From Hirundichthys speculiger (taxonomy: Eukaryota; Chordata; Actinopteri; Beloniformes; Exocoetidae), in NCBI GenBank assembly GCA_018398805.1, contig JAGFBZ010000731.1:372001-436000 (forward strand): 64,000 nt of DNA, written 5' to 3'. The notes beneath the pieces were generated by a model. The model was not told the origin of the DNA. It did no database searches and saw nothing but the letters and a program-made list of their open reading frames with translations. The position numbers and the translations under genes were made by a program. This document shows positions 11,982 through 22,020 of the stretch, piece by piece. Position 1 is the stretch's first letter. The number at the start of each line of letters is the position of its first letter.

Positions 11982-12099
11982 GTATGCGCGGCGCCGGCCC
12001 GAAGAAGTGCTGCTTCCGCTTCACTGACAGCGCCGTGCCCAGGGCCAGGGTGACCGGCTACGTCAAGACCAGCCAGCGCTGCCCCACCCCCGCCATCCT
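11982..12099 (+). CDS. CC chemokine, exon 2 (CC motif and beta-sheet core)
   Basis: A CTGCAG acceptor and a GTAAGT donor bound this exon. It enters in phase 1 and leaves in phase 2. It encodes the adjacent cysteines (residues 32-33 of the 99-aa protein, in PKKCCFRFTDSAVP) and the third cysteine (residue 56, in TSQRCPTPAIL). This is the classical CC-chemokine spacing with an N-loop and first strand between them. The adjacent cysteines, rather than CXC or a single C, define the class. The sequence before CC is short, about nine residues after the predicted signal cleavage. It is not close enough to a named mammalian ligand for a symbol. It belongs among the fish CC chemokines, which expanded in lineage-specific ways. 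Confidence 0.87.
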
Positions 12100-12187
12100 G
12101 TAAGTACCCACAAGTGCACATCACAAGTGTCTGTAGTGAATCTGCTCCTGGATCCGCTGACCCCCCCGCTCCTCCTCCATCATCCAG

Positions 12188-12302
12188 GCTGAAGACAGTG
12201 GCGGGCCGCCAGCTGTGCGTCAGGCCTGCTGCCCCCTGGGTGAAGGAGCTCATCAGCAGCTTGGACGCCGAAGCAGCTCCAGGACAAACCTCCAACCTGT
12301 AA
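12188..12302 (+). CDS. CC chemokine, exon 3 (last strand, C-terminal helix, stop)
   Basis: It follows a CATCCAG acceptor, completes a split Leu codon and ends at TAA (12300-12302). It encodes KTVAGRQLCVRPAAPWVKEL and a short helix. The Cys at residue 72 is the fourth conserved cysteine, and the pattern C-x2-P-x2-PWV-x-L is the hallmark of chemokine third strand and C-terminal helix. Joining the exons (67 + 118 + 115 nt) gives 300 nt, or 99 residues plus stop, a normal CC chemokine length. All four cysteines, the splice phases and the stop are intact, so the gene looks functional. Intron 2 is only 88 bp. Confidence 0.87.
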
Positions 12303-12517
12303 CCATGGAGGAAAAAAAAAAGCCTCTGTAACAACCGACATGGAGAAGGTTGTGTCTTAACGCTTCACAGTATACCCAAACAGCAGACCTCTACCTTTAA
12401 TATCAAACACTTTCCCAGGATGAGTTGAATGTTTTTTTTTTCTGTCTTTTTAACATGTACTTCAGTATCTGAGATGCAGCTCTTTTAGTATTAACACATG
12501 ATATTGATAGCATGTGG

Positions 12518-12523
12518 AATAAA
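12518..12523 (+). terminator. Polyadenylation signal of the chemokine gene
   Basis: AATAAA lies 216 bp after the stop codon. It is followed about 12 bp later by a GTGTGTTTTATT GT/T-rich stretch that would serve as the downstream element. No other canonical signal is closer to the stop. Confidence 0.65.
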
Positions 12524-12864
12524 AGTGTGTTTTATTCTTCTACAGTCCTTATAGTTTAACAGGCGACGCTGTGATTGATCATCAGCGTCTTCCAACTCCA
12601 GACGGTGTCATCAGTAGAGTATAAGCTAGGAATGTGAACAGACTTATTTCATTTTCCTCTTATTTATTTTTTTTTTAAAGAAAAAAACATGGATGACACA
12701 TTTTAAATACAAGTAATGCAATTTGACAGAATAATGACGTACCTGTATGATTATCTTTTCTGATTATGTCAAATTAAAGCAAAGCTATAAGTGAATCTTT
12801 CTCTTTACATGCTTATTTCTGTCTGTTCAACAGTATTATGTGAAGTAGAAATCATCTTTTACTG

Positions 12865-12985
12865 CAACCCCAGTTCCAGAAAGCTCTTTATGAAAACGTA
12901 ACACATTGATTTGTGAATCTTCTAAATCCATATTTTATTCACAGTAAAACATAGAAAACACCACATGTTTAAAGATAGATCTATT
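12865..12985 (+). mobile_element. Tc1/mariner-type terminal fragment
   Basis: CAACCCCAGTTCCAG followed by an A/T-rich stretch resembles the end of the common fish element with CAACCCCAATTCC termini. The matching transposase remnant of that kind of element is at 24605-25095. The fragment is broken by the hAT composite that starts at 12989. Confidence 0.45.
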
Positions 12986-13373
12986 ATCTAGACCTGGGCA
13001 ACGAATTAAAATTTTAATCGCGAATTAGTCGCATTATTTTCCTAATTAATCACGAGTAATTGCATTGTATACGCAAAATCAAATAATTAATTCAAAAGTA
13101 GTGTAAAATGCACTATTATTTAAATGTTCTGCTGCCATATGAACTAAAGTGTCCATAACATTTGTTGTTAACATCAGCACTTGTCAGTAACACATATTTG
13201 GTGTAAAGCTCGTCTTAAAAAATGTCAAATAAAATAAAGCTTATTGCCACTGCCAGGGCATTAATGTCATACTGTTTTTCATGAAAAATAAAAAAAAGTC
13301 TACCAACAAAATCCTGAGCCACAATCAGAACATTAAAACAGGTAATTTCTGAGGTAACAGCAGAAACTTTTAA

Positions 13374-13768
13374 AGGTGGGGTAGGTGTTCTTTTTTTAGC
13401 AGCACAATATTACCTGAAAACCTTTTCACATTCCCATTGCACCCACTGAAGTAAAATGTTTGCAAAAAAAAAACTAAACGTTTTGGTCCAGTCTAGAGGG
13501 TATAATCAGAGAAAAACTCTGACCAATCAAAATAGTGATCATCATTACTTTCATTGGCTGCCTAATATGTCCATCAAATATCAATGCACTCCCACCCCTC
13601 CCTCCCTCCCTGCGGTTCATGTAGTGGTGAATCGTGTGAAGGCGTGGTTTCGAGGGGTGAGCTGAAGAGGAGGAGGCGGAGCCTTTGGGAGGAGGGAGGG
13701 TATATTTTCAAAATCTCACTTGAGTTGGATTGCTGGAACCATTTTTTCAAAGAACACCTACCCCACCT
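13374..13768. mobile_element. MITE with TTAA target duplication
   Basis: The ends are perfect inverted repeats, AGGTGGGGTAGGTGTTCTTT and its complement, flanked by TTAA on both sides (13370-13373 and 13769-13772). TTAA is the target of the piggyBac and Kolobok superfamilies. The related hAT copy at 8335-8895 shows the uninterrupted target sequence, confirming the borders. It is 395 bp with no coding frame. Confidence 0.85.
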
Positions 13769-13854
13769 TTAACGGGGAGTTCAACTTGTCAGTTGTTACA
13801 AATAACCTTGTTTCTGTTGAATCATGTCCATGTTAAAGTTCAGTAACTATACCG

Positions 13855-14789
13855 AATCCGTGTATCATTCGTTCTTTCCATTTTTAACTGTCAATCAAAA
13901 ATTGAAAAAGGAAAAATAGGCGTTTTATTTCATTTTTCGTTTTTGAATCCAACACAAAAAACAAAAAAAAAAGCCTGGTTTTTCGTATTTCAATTTTAGA
14001 CTTGGATCAAATATACGAAATGAAAAAAGGGGCCAGGGGACCGAATTTGTTTTTAATATTTAATAAGTCCGGTTGACGTAATATGATACTTCCATACTAG
14101 GAAACTTTACACATATAGAATACATCCATGGCATGTTTTATTATACACATATGTGATAATGTATGTAGAGAATTTATTTGGCCATGCATTCTCTGTAATT
14201 CACAGTCATTGATGTTCTTTGTAATTCATAATCATTCCCGAGGGCCATGACAGACAAATATTCAATGTGCCAAAACAAGCTGTGGTTGAGATCCAGCTGC
14301 CTGTGATTATACACTCGACCAGTAGGTGGTGTCGTGTGCAGATGACGCTTCTAGTAATGAACCCTTTCTGAAACCGATCAGCTCAAATGGTTCGATGCCT
14401 CATGAGGCTTCATCTCACCATCACTACAGGATACTCATCTGCTGCAACGTGCAGGAAATTTCAGCGTGTGTCAAACCGCTGCTGAATAAGTCCTTGATCA
14501 AACTAGTATTTGATTCTAGCGCTGCCATGCTACCGGAACTGCCGCACAAAACCAGTTCCGGGTCACGTCAACCGGACTGATTAAATATTAAAAAATAAAT
14601 TCGGTCCCGTGGTCCGTTTTTTCATTTCGTATTTTTGATCCAAGTCTAAAATTGAAATACGAAAACCACGGGCATTTTTTTGTTTTTTGTGTTGGATTCA
14701 AAAACGAAAAAAAAAATAAAACGCCCATTTTTCCTTTTTCAATTTTTGATTGACAGTTGAAAATGGAAAGAATGAATGATACATGGATT
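13855..14789. mobile_element. Long-inverted-repeat element (0.9 kb, arms about 225 bp)
   Basis: The first about 225 bp (from AATCCGTGTATCATTCGTTC) and the last about 225 bp (reverse complement AATCCATGTATCATTCATTC) are inverted copies with few differences. The outer arms include the shared A/T-rich blocks around GGATTCAAAAACG, and the inner arms end at GTCCGGTTGACG. The central about 480 bp is single-copy here. No TSD could be assigned. It interrupts the gag-like reading frame to its right. The structure resembles a foldback or MITE-type DNA element. Confidence 0.75.
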
Positions 14790-15640
14790 ATTATCATTCT
14801 CCGTACGATGTGAATTAGCAGGATAAGATAACTGGTGTGCACCCGTACGTGCAGTGCGACCCACTTGAGTACGTGAGTCCTCATGTTCATTTTTAACTTG
14901 GCAGGGGTCTTTTTGGCCTGTTTTGTGCCTACGCTCTGCTTCATAGTAGGCATTCATTCCGTCTTGATCATCTTCATAATCTGCATAAATTTTTATTTTT
15001 GCATCTGAAGCAGCTAGCTTGGCCTCTAAGTCCAGCTGTTCCTTTCGCGCCTTTAAGCCTACCTCCTCCATTTCAATGTCTGGTTTCTTGTCCAAGAAGG
15101 CAGCTTGTGCTCGCAGTTCTTCACGTTCTGCCACCAACTTTAGACGAGCAGAACTTGTGGTGGAAACCTGTGATGAGCAACTTGCGACTGAGCCACCGTT
15201 TCTCGCTTTGGATGAGTGACTGATTACCTCAGAGATGCTGTCGCTCGGCTGTACATCATCATCGCACTCATTCTTCTCTTTTTCTGGCTGACTCATCATC
15301 CAATCAGTCCAGTCTTCTGTGTGTTGAACAAAGTCCTCAATATCCACACATGTGGGCCTGAACCAGTTCTCTTGGTCCTCTTGCTTATCTTCATCCTCAA
15401 GGAGAGGTAGTAAATCAGCATTAATGTCTTTAAATTGTCCAAGAATAAATAATGCTTCTTCTTAAATGTTTTTAGCAATAACTTTGTCTTTCTTTAGAAT
15501 TTCAATATCCTTCCTTTTGCGAGTAAATCTGAGATAACTTGTATTTTCTCTCATTCTTGAGCCTGTTCAATTTTCCTTCTACAGCCTTTGCCGTGGGCTT
15601 TGGCGCCCTCTTCTGTCCGTCCGCTGCAGCTTCCATTATT
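14790..15640 (-). pseudogene. Retroelement gag-like coiled-coil protein, broken
   Basis: The - strand opens near 15637 with MEAAADGQKRAPKPTAKAVE. After a frameshift it continues as a 202-codon frame (15347-14739) that includes a Ser-rich linker (SSQVSTTSSARLKLVAERE), then a charged helical stretch with EEVGLKARKEQLDLEAKLAA. This layout is typical of the N-terminal gag-like protein of fish LTR retrotransposons; I favour a BEL/Pao-type origin but cannot be sure. The frame is cut by the inverted-repeat element at 14789. No protease, reverse transcriptase or LTR is visible nearby. Confidence 0.5.
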
Positions 15641-15711
15641 TGAGGTAGCACTTCTTAACTTTAATGCACGTAAACTGTCCTCTTGGTTCTCGATGAAAGC
15701 TTCTAATTCAA

Positions 15712-15768
15712 TAATTAATCATTAATAATAATAATAATTATTATTATTGAATTCAATAATTCAATTCT
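15712..15768. repeat. AT-rich palindrome
   Basis: A run of ATTAATAATAATAATAATT and its mirror around a GAATTC core forms an inverted repeat of short AT units with potential to extrude a cruciform. It borders the hAT-like end at 15778. Confidence 0.6.
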
Positions 15769-15777
15769 TCAATAACA

Positions 15778-16020
15778 GTGATTCCCAAAGTGTGGGCCGC
15801 GGCCCCCTGGTGGGCCGTGAGAGGTCATTAAAAATAAACAAATGTGTTTTAAATCCTTAATCTTTTTTAAATATGTTTTTAATTACTGTAAAATATTCAT
15901 GGCATGATTAAAAAACATTAAGAAGTAATAAAGCAAACCAGTTAAATGTTATTCTACTGTCATCTTAACTTAATATGACAAGTGTCACCTTATTTGTTGA
16001 CCCCGTACATTAATATCGGA
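15778..16020 (+). mobile_element. hAT (Charlie-like) left end, family K
   Basis: It starts CAGTGATTCCCAAAGTGTGG followed by GCCGCGGCCCCCTGG, which looks like the left terminal repeat and subterminal GC-rich block of Charlie-type hAT elements. The following AT-rich stretch matches 1600-1800 in inverted orientation, where a transposase C-terminus is adjacent. The right end was not found. Confidence 0.55.
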
Positions 16021-16554
16021 TCATGGTTCCTTGTCCTGTAAGCACACACTACTATGGAGTTCGAGCATGTAACTAACGCGTGTCTTCAGTCGCAAAAGAC
16101 TTTACAGTTTTTTCTTTCTCTTGAGGGTTTATTGAACTTTTCTTAAGGTTATAAACACAATAAAACTGTGCAGAAATGCAAACTTATGAGATATCAACTA
16201 TTAAGCACGGTCAAAAACTAGCGCGCTCTCCTCGCCTCCATAGTCATAACAGAACAAAAACACACGCACACATCAAGTTATGCACATCCTAGCCAATAAG
16301 AAAAGAGCGGTTATGATTAACCAATAGGCACTATTATTAGCTCAACTATATGTAAATGCAACAAATCTAAAATATTAATTGCATTGTGTGTACTATACAA
16401 AATGGCTCTAACAGCGATAATAACGCGTTAACTTGCCCAGCCCTAGTATTAACATTTCATCAAAGATATTAGCTCATTTTAATGGCAAAACCGCATCTTA
16501 AAAAAGCTGGAAGGTTGGCTGTAAAAGTAGCTTTTATTTCTCTTTTATAATTGA

Positions 16555-18190
16555 TGGATGATGGACGATGGACAACCTGGATCTGGTCCTCACCTGCGGT
16601 CCAGAACCTAATCATCTGTCAGTGTCTCCTCTGAATCCTCTCCTCTACGATCACTTTTTAACAACGTTTGAATTTAACATTCTTGAAGGGACAATTAAAA
16701 GTATTATTCCAGCAGATGCTTATCTGAAAATGCTGTGAGTAAATTCAAGGAGGCCATCGTTTCTCATCTCCCTACAGCAGAATATCGTAGAACAGTTGAG
16801 GGGGATGAGCTGAAATTTATCTCTGCAGATATTGATCGCCTCGTCAACAATACTGCAGATATTTTACATTCGGCTTTAGATGCCACTGCTCCTCTGAAAG
16901 AGTTGAGTTCAGCTCCCTGGTATCATTCACAAATTCACATGCTGAAACAAAAAACACGGAGGATGGAAAGGAAGTGGTCCTCTGGTAAATCTGTAGACTC
17001 CCATCACACCTGGAAAGATCTAATAGTTTACAAAGAAGCCCTTAATAATGCTAAAACAACTGACTATTAATTATTAATAATAGAAAACAAAAATAACCCA
17101 CGTTTTCTGCTCATCACTGTAGCCAGACTGACAAAGAGTCTCTACTCTGTTGAGCTCTCAGTACTAAAGACTTTATGAGCTTCTTTAGAGGTAAAATCAT
17201 CAGAATCAGAGAAGAAATCAACCAAACCCAACCACCAACAGCTCTGGACGTTTCTCCAGCTTCAGTAGCTTCCTCTGGTCCTGACCTGACTCTGGACTGG
17301 TTCTCTCCTGTAGAGGTCTCTGAGCTGACCTCAACCATCAGTAAAGATAAACCGTCCACGTGTGTAAATAAATTATCTATTTGAAGTTTCAGTCCATTGA
17401 TCACAACGTTTTGCTGCACAGATTAGAGCACGTTATCAGAATTAAAGGGACAGCACCGGGCTGGTTTAAATCATATTTAAATCTGACAGGTTCCAGTTCC
17501 TTCATGTTCATGACGTTTCTTCCTCACAGACGAGGGTCTGCTATGGCGTCCCACAGGGTTCAGTGTTGGAACCGATCCTTTTCACAGTATACATGCTGCC
17601 CCTGGAGATACTATCCAGAGACAGTAAATATTCATTGATACGCTGATGATACGCCGCTGTATTTATCCATGAAACAGGATGAAACAGAACTATTAGCCAA
17701 ACGCCAGGCATGTCTGAAGGACATTAAGACCTGGATGTCCATAAACGTTTTGCTTTTAAATTCTGGTAAAACTGAGGTTATTGTCTTTGGTCCCAAACAC
17801 CTGAGGACCAGATGAGCTGATTTTATATTGTCTTCCAGGACAAGTGTGAGAAACCTCAGGTTTGTCAGACAGCCTTTTTCCACCTCCGTGATATCTCCAC
17901 GATCAGGAGCATCCTCTCCCAGGGTGATGCTGAAAAACAAATCCAGGCGTTTGTCACTTCTAGACTGGATTATTGTAATGTGTTGTTATCAGGATGTCCC
18001 AGTAATTCTCTGAATAACCTCCAGCTGATCCAAAATGCTGCAGTGATTGACAGGAATCAGCAGAGAGGTCGTGTCTCTCCCATGTTAGCCTCCTTCCATT
18101 GGCTTCCTGGAAAATTTTGAATCAAATTCAAAATTCTGTTGCAAGGTCCTTAACGGCCAAGCTCCTCAACTAGCAGACCTGATAACTCCT
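16555..18190 (+). mobile_element. CR1/L2-type LINE reverse-transcriptase remnant
   Basis: The + strand translation in shifting frames gives an endonuclease C-terminus-like segment (DNLDLVLTCGPEPNHL, about 16570). RT motifs follow, with FQSIDHNVLLHRLEHV at 17381, the catalytic-site type YADDTPLYL near 17640, WMSINVLLLNSGKTEV, and SRLDYCNVLLSGCPSNSLNN around 17960. The A..YADD order matches non-LTR reverse transcriptase. Frameshifts, internal stops and deletions make it dead. It is the same type as the fragment at 3710-5117 but covers more of the 5' side. Confidence 0.8.
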
Positions 18191-18224
18191 GATGCTCTTA
18201 AAATGCAAAGAATTGCAAATTAAA

Positions 18225-18930
18225 TATATTAATGAGTCTTTACTAAAGGGTCAAGAGAAGTGAAAGTTTATTTCAAACAAATATGCATTTAATCAATAAC
18301 AGGCAATCAGCAAGAATATCAATAAAATCAGAAATTAAAGGCATACAAAGAGCCAAAATTCATAAATCAATGGTTATTAATAAATGTAAGAAATAATAAC
18401 TATTAAGTAAATAAAGCAACATCAAATAAATCAGGAAATAATAAGTATACATATGATGAAAAGTCAGAAAATTCATGAATCAGTTGTAAATTGATGAATA
18501 AATCAATAAAATAACAAGAAATAAAATCAGGAATTAAAAGTATACATACAATCAAAATCTTTAAATTGATGGTCTTTAATAAATGTAAGTCAAACAATCA
18601 ATAAATCAATAAAGCAACGGCAAATAAAAATGGTCATTAACAAGTATGAGCAAAAATCCGCTCATTCCTGAATCAGCAGTCAGTTAATAAATCAATAAAG
18701 CACCAACAAACTGAAACAGGACTTAAATTACCTTCAATTCAACAATAACAATAACAATTTACAATAAAAATCAAGGAACTGTGGTCAAAGCAATAAAGAT
18801 GACATGAGCTTTCAGCAGAGATACACTCAATACAGCTCATAGTCAACAAAGTTATTTACAGTTCAAATCAAATCAAAACCAATAAAGAAATAAAGTCAAA
18901 AATAAAGAAATAAAGAAATAAAGTCAGAGC
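18225..18930. repeat. AT-rich degenerate tandem region
   Basis: Units containing AATCAATAAAGCAAC and TTAATAAATGTAAG recur at irregular spacings near 200 bp (compare about 18370-18440 with 18570-18640). There is no coding potential. It separates the LINE debris from the minisatellite and coiled-coil gene. Confidence 0.45.
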
Positions 18931-19195
18931 TCTTCAAATGGATAATCAAAAGGAAGGATTTAAGTTGTGGGCTTCTGTCTTTTTGATTTTTTTGATTTCT
19001 TCCAGCCCAGAAAGCTCCTCAATCTTTGAAAAACTGATTTTTTCTTTTTCCCTGTTTCTGGGACAGGAGGCTGGTCCACCATTTGGGGCTCAGGGCCGAG
19101 CTCCTCTATTGTCTCTGGGAAGATTTCCTTCTGAGGCATGAGCCACCGATATGGGCTCAGTATCAGGATCCTTTCCTTCCTGAGATGACTGGACC

Positions 19196-20012
19196 AACTC
19201 TGTGGTCTCAGGACCAGAGGGGACCACAGGGGGTCTCAGGACCAGAGGGGACCACGGGGGTCTCAGGGGGACCAGGGGGGACCACCACGGGGGAGGGGGT
19301 CTCAGGGGGACCAGTGGGGACCACAGGGGTCTCAGGACCACAGAGGGGACCACGGGGGTCTCAGGACCACAGAGAGGGGACCACGGGGGTCTCAGGGAAC
19401 AGAGGGGACCACGGGGTCTCAGGACCAGGGGTCTCGGGGGGGGACCACAGGAGGGGTCTCAGGACCAGAGGGGACCACAGGGGTCTCAGGAACAGAGGGG
19501 ACCACGGGGGTCTCAGGACCAGAGGGGACCACGGGGGTCTCAGGACCAGAGGGGACCACGGGGGTCTCAGGACCAGAGGGGACCACGGGGGTCTCAGGAA
19601 CAGAGGGGACCACGGGGGTCTCAGGAACAGAGGGGACCACGGGGGTCTCGGGACCAGAGGGGACCACGGGGGTCTCAGGAACAGAGGGGACCACGGGGGT
19701 CTCGGGACCAGAGGGGACCACGGGGGTCTCAGGAACAGAGGGGACCACGGGGGTCTCAGGACCAGGGGAGGGGGGGACCACAGGGGTGTCAGGGGGACCA
19801 CAGAGGGGGGGACCACAGGGGTCTCAGGACCAGAGGGGACCACGGGGGTCTCAGGACCAGAGGGGACCACGGGGGTCTCGGGAACAGAGGGGACCACGAG
19901 GGGGTCTCGGGACCAGAGGGGACCACGGGGGTCTCAGGACCAGAGGGGACCACGGGGTCTCAGGACCAGAGGGGACCACGGGGGTCTCAGGACCAGAGGG
20001 GACCACAGGGGT
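19196..20012. repeat. 27-bp GC-rich minisatellite
   Basis: The core unit is ACCACGGGGGTCTCAGGACC plus AGAGGGG, repeated about 28-30 times with AGGACC/AGGAAC/GGGACC variants. Because 27 is a multiple of three, all frames stay open over long stretches. On the - strand it encodes VVPSGPETP repeats that are in frame with the upstream coiled-coil exon. Units of non-27 length (for example near 19955 and 19894) shift the frame. Confidence 0.9.
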
Positions 20013-20447
20013 CTCCTCTGGTTGGCTCGCCACCTGTTGGCTCAGTCCATCACGCGTGACGATCGTCAGACTGAAATCATCTCTGCCGTGATCGTTGGGG
20101 CAGATAAGCTGTTGGGGGTCAGTTTTCAGATCCTCCAAGTCCTTCTCAGCTCTCTGGTCTTCAGCGTGCACCTTCAGTTCTTCCAGTTCCCGTTGAAGTC
20201 TTTCTGCCTCGTCTCGTGCTGCTTGAACATCAGCCTCACATCTGCACCTGAGCTCTCGGCTCGAGTCTTTCAGGTGTTCCAGCTCCAACTGCAAACGGAT
20301 TTCTGTTTCTTTGGAAATTTGTTGCAGGGAGGCCTTCTCCTGCTCCGTCTGATGTTTGAGAGAGTCCAGCTCACCTCTCAGGTCAACGATGACCTGCTGG
20401 CTCTTCATCCTCGTTTCTTCATGAGCCTTAACTTCAGTCTTGAGCTC
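19851..20447 (-). CDS. Coiled-coil protein, exon 2 (coiled coil plus Pro-rich repeat tail)
   Basis: The exon starts after a TTCACCAG acceptor on the - strand and continues in phase 0 from exon 1. About 110 residues of heptad-like coiled coil follow (for example ELKTEVKAHEETR and LQRELEELKVHAEDQ), then an acidic/polar linker and a VVPSGPETP nonapeptide run encoded by the 27-bp minisatellite. After two to three repeats a 26-bp unit and then a 29-bp unit shift the frame to WSPLVLRP and then to a frame with TGA at 19853-19851. The C-terminus is thus set by array indels. I do not recognise the family; it looks like a tropomyosin/golgin-style helical protein. Function is unknown. Further 3' exons cannot be excluded. 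Confidence 0.6.
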   Translation of the reverse strand, partial: ELKTEVKAHEETRMKSQQVIVDLRGELDSLKHQTEQEKASLQQISKETEIRLQLELEHLKDSSRELRCRCEADVQAARDEAERLQRELEELKVHAEDQRAEKDLEDLKTDPQQLICPNDHGRDDFSLTIVTRDGLSQQVASQPEETPVVPSGPETPVVPSGPETPWSPLVLRPPWSPLVPRPPRGPLCSRDPRGPLWS

Positions 20448-20775
20448 CTGGTGAAGACAAGGCAAGTTTAGTTGTCGAGCACAATTCGTACACAAGGCAA
20501 TTCAAAGATGCATAAAATCACAAGAAGGCAAATAGAATCATACAAGCATAAAAATAATCATTAATTAATTAAATTAAATTAAAAATTAATTTAAAAAAAT
20601 TATTAATTAAATTAAAAATGAAGAATGCAGATAAAATCCTTTCAGTTGTCATATGCACATCTAAACAGAACTGTTTTCAGCCTGGATCTGAACATTGTCA
20701 CACTTGAGGCCTGTCTCAGTTCTTCTGGAAGACGGTTCCAGATTTTAGGAGCATAAAACTGAAATGCAGCTTCAC

Positions 20776-21198
20776 CTGCTGAAGTGTTTCCACCTCCTTT
20801 CTTTGTGCTGTAATATCAGCTTCATATTTACAGCTGAGCTCTTGTAAAGAGTCTTTGGCGTGTTGCAGGGAGGCCCTCTCCTGCTCCCTCTTATGGTTGA
20901 GAGAGTCCAGGTCAGCTCTCAGGTCAGCCATGATATGCTCCGTCTTGTCCACGTGAAACTTAAGTTGTCCCTGAAGTGTTTCGGTCCCTTGTTTCGCTTT
21001 TTTCAACTGGAGTCGTGTTTCATCCAAATCTTTCGACAGTTGAAATACTTTGGAGTTGGCGTCCATGTTCAGCAGGTAAGTCAGCCTGTTGATTTCTTCA
21101 ACAAGCTCACGGCGTCCCATCTGGTTTTCGTGGTTTCCCGCTCTCCTCGCCTGACCAACGTGCCTCCCGTTGGGGAACCTCCATGTTTGAGAAGCCAT
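20776..21198 (-). CDS. Coiled-coil protein, exon 1 (N-terminus)
   Basis: The start ATG at 21198 has A at -3 and G at +4 (GAAATGG), a good vertebrate context. It opens MASQTWRFPNGRHVGQARRA, a basic N-terminal stretch, followed by about 110 residues of coiled coil with Leu/Ile at heptad positions (ELVEEINRLTYLLN, LDETRLQLKKAKQ). The exon ends CTTCAGCAG before a GTGAAG donor, phase 0, and joins cleanly to exon 2 across a 328-bp intron. The two exons share similar segments (ADLRADLDSLNHKREQERASL in exon 1, VDLRGELDSLKHQTEQEKASL in exon 2), so the protein arose at least partly by internal duplication of an 80-100 residue module. No signal peptide or membrane segment is seen. Confidence 0.62.
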
Positions 21199-21239
21199 TT
21201 CCAGTTCTTTTGTCTTTATCTGAACGATAGATGTCAATC

Positions 21240-22012
21240 CGTCAATGCTTTCAGTGATCCGTTTGCCTGTCTTGCTAGCAGTGGTCCGTCACGTGTGAAC
21301 GTTTGGAGCGATCTAACTGAAACAATGGAATGTTTTGCTCTGGTGCTTAATACCCCCCCTAATGACATCATAATGATGTCCTGTGACATCATAATGGTGT
21401 CCTGTTACATCATCTTCCAGAATGTTCCTCTGAAGGTTTGAGTTCCAAAGCCACACCCGTTCTACTTTTTAATGCATGTCTACATTTAAAATCAATATCT
21501 TTGATTCATGTTTAAAAATAAAATCTGAATATTGTTAGGATTCAATTATTATCATTATTATTATTTTGAGTCTGACAATTGCATTACAATGAAAAGAGGC
21601 GGCTCATAACTGCAGTTAGGAAAAAAGCAAATAGTTTTTTTTTTTGGCTTAATTTGTGTTGTGTTGAGTTTTGTTTCCTGTCCCTGTCTTAATTCCAGTG
21701 CTCCGTTGTTGCTTGGCCTGATTTTTAACTGACTGAAATGACCAGAAAAACATCTCTGACTGGCAGCCATGATGAAAGCTGGTTGAGTTCTTTACATGAA
21801 AGGAGCATTTATTATCACATTCTCATAAGAAACAACGGAGGGTCCTTTTATAAAAAGAACATGACCTCATCCCACAGTTGCTTGCGGCTGTAACCTTCAT
21901 ACTTACTGGGATTTATGCAAATAAATGAAGGTTAGGATGTTTTGATTGTTTGCAGCCTGTGACAGTGTTCTGTATTTTGGTTTTCTGTCATGCATTTCCT
22001 ACCACTGTAGCG
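21240..22012. other. Upstream region of the coiled-coil gene, no other gene
   Basis: It contains short repeats of a TGACATCATAATG type near 21360-21420 and AT-rich sequence. The promoter of the - strand coiled-coil gene should lie in the first part, but no TATA box or CpG cluster stands out. No supported ORF is present. Confidence 0.4.
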
Positions 22013-22020
22013 CTTATAGA

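Larger units (their letters stand above)
12989..16445 (+). mobile_element. hAT-like family I composite holding several nested elements
   Basis: The left end is TAGACCTGGGCAACG with ATTAATCGCGAATTAGTCGC-like subterminal words. The right end is TAACTTGCCCAGCCCTA. Flanks CTATTATC (12981-12988) and GTATTAAC (16446-16453) agree at six of eight positions, fitting an old 8-bp hAT TSD. Inside, in order, lie a TTAA element (13374), a long-inverted-repeat element (13855), a gag-like pseudogene on the - strand (14790-15640) and a second hAT-like end (15778). No hAT transposase is recognisable, so the true parent may be short with unrelated sequence inserted. Confidence 0.6.

Noticed and set aside
19083..20471. 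462-codon + strand ORF with [15 protein letters not shown] repeats, collagen-like at first sight
   Set aside because: It is the antisense reading of the 27-bp minisatellite and of the - strand coiled-coil exon. The repeat has no stops because of its sequence, and Gly is not at every third residue.
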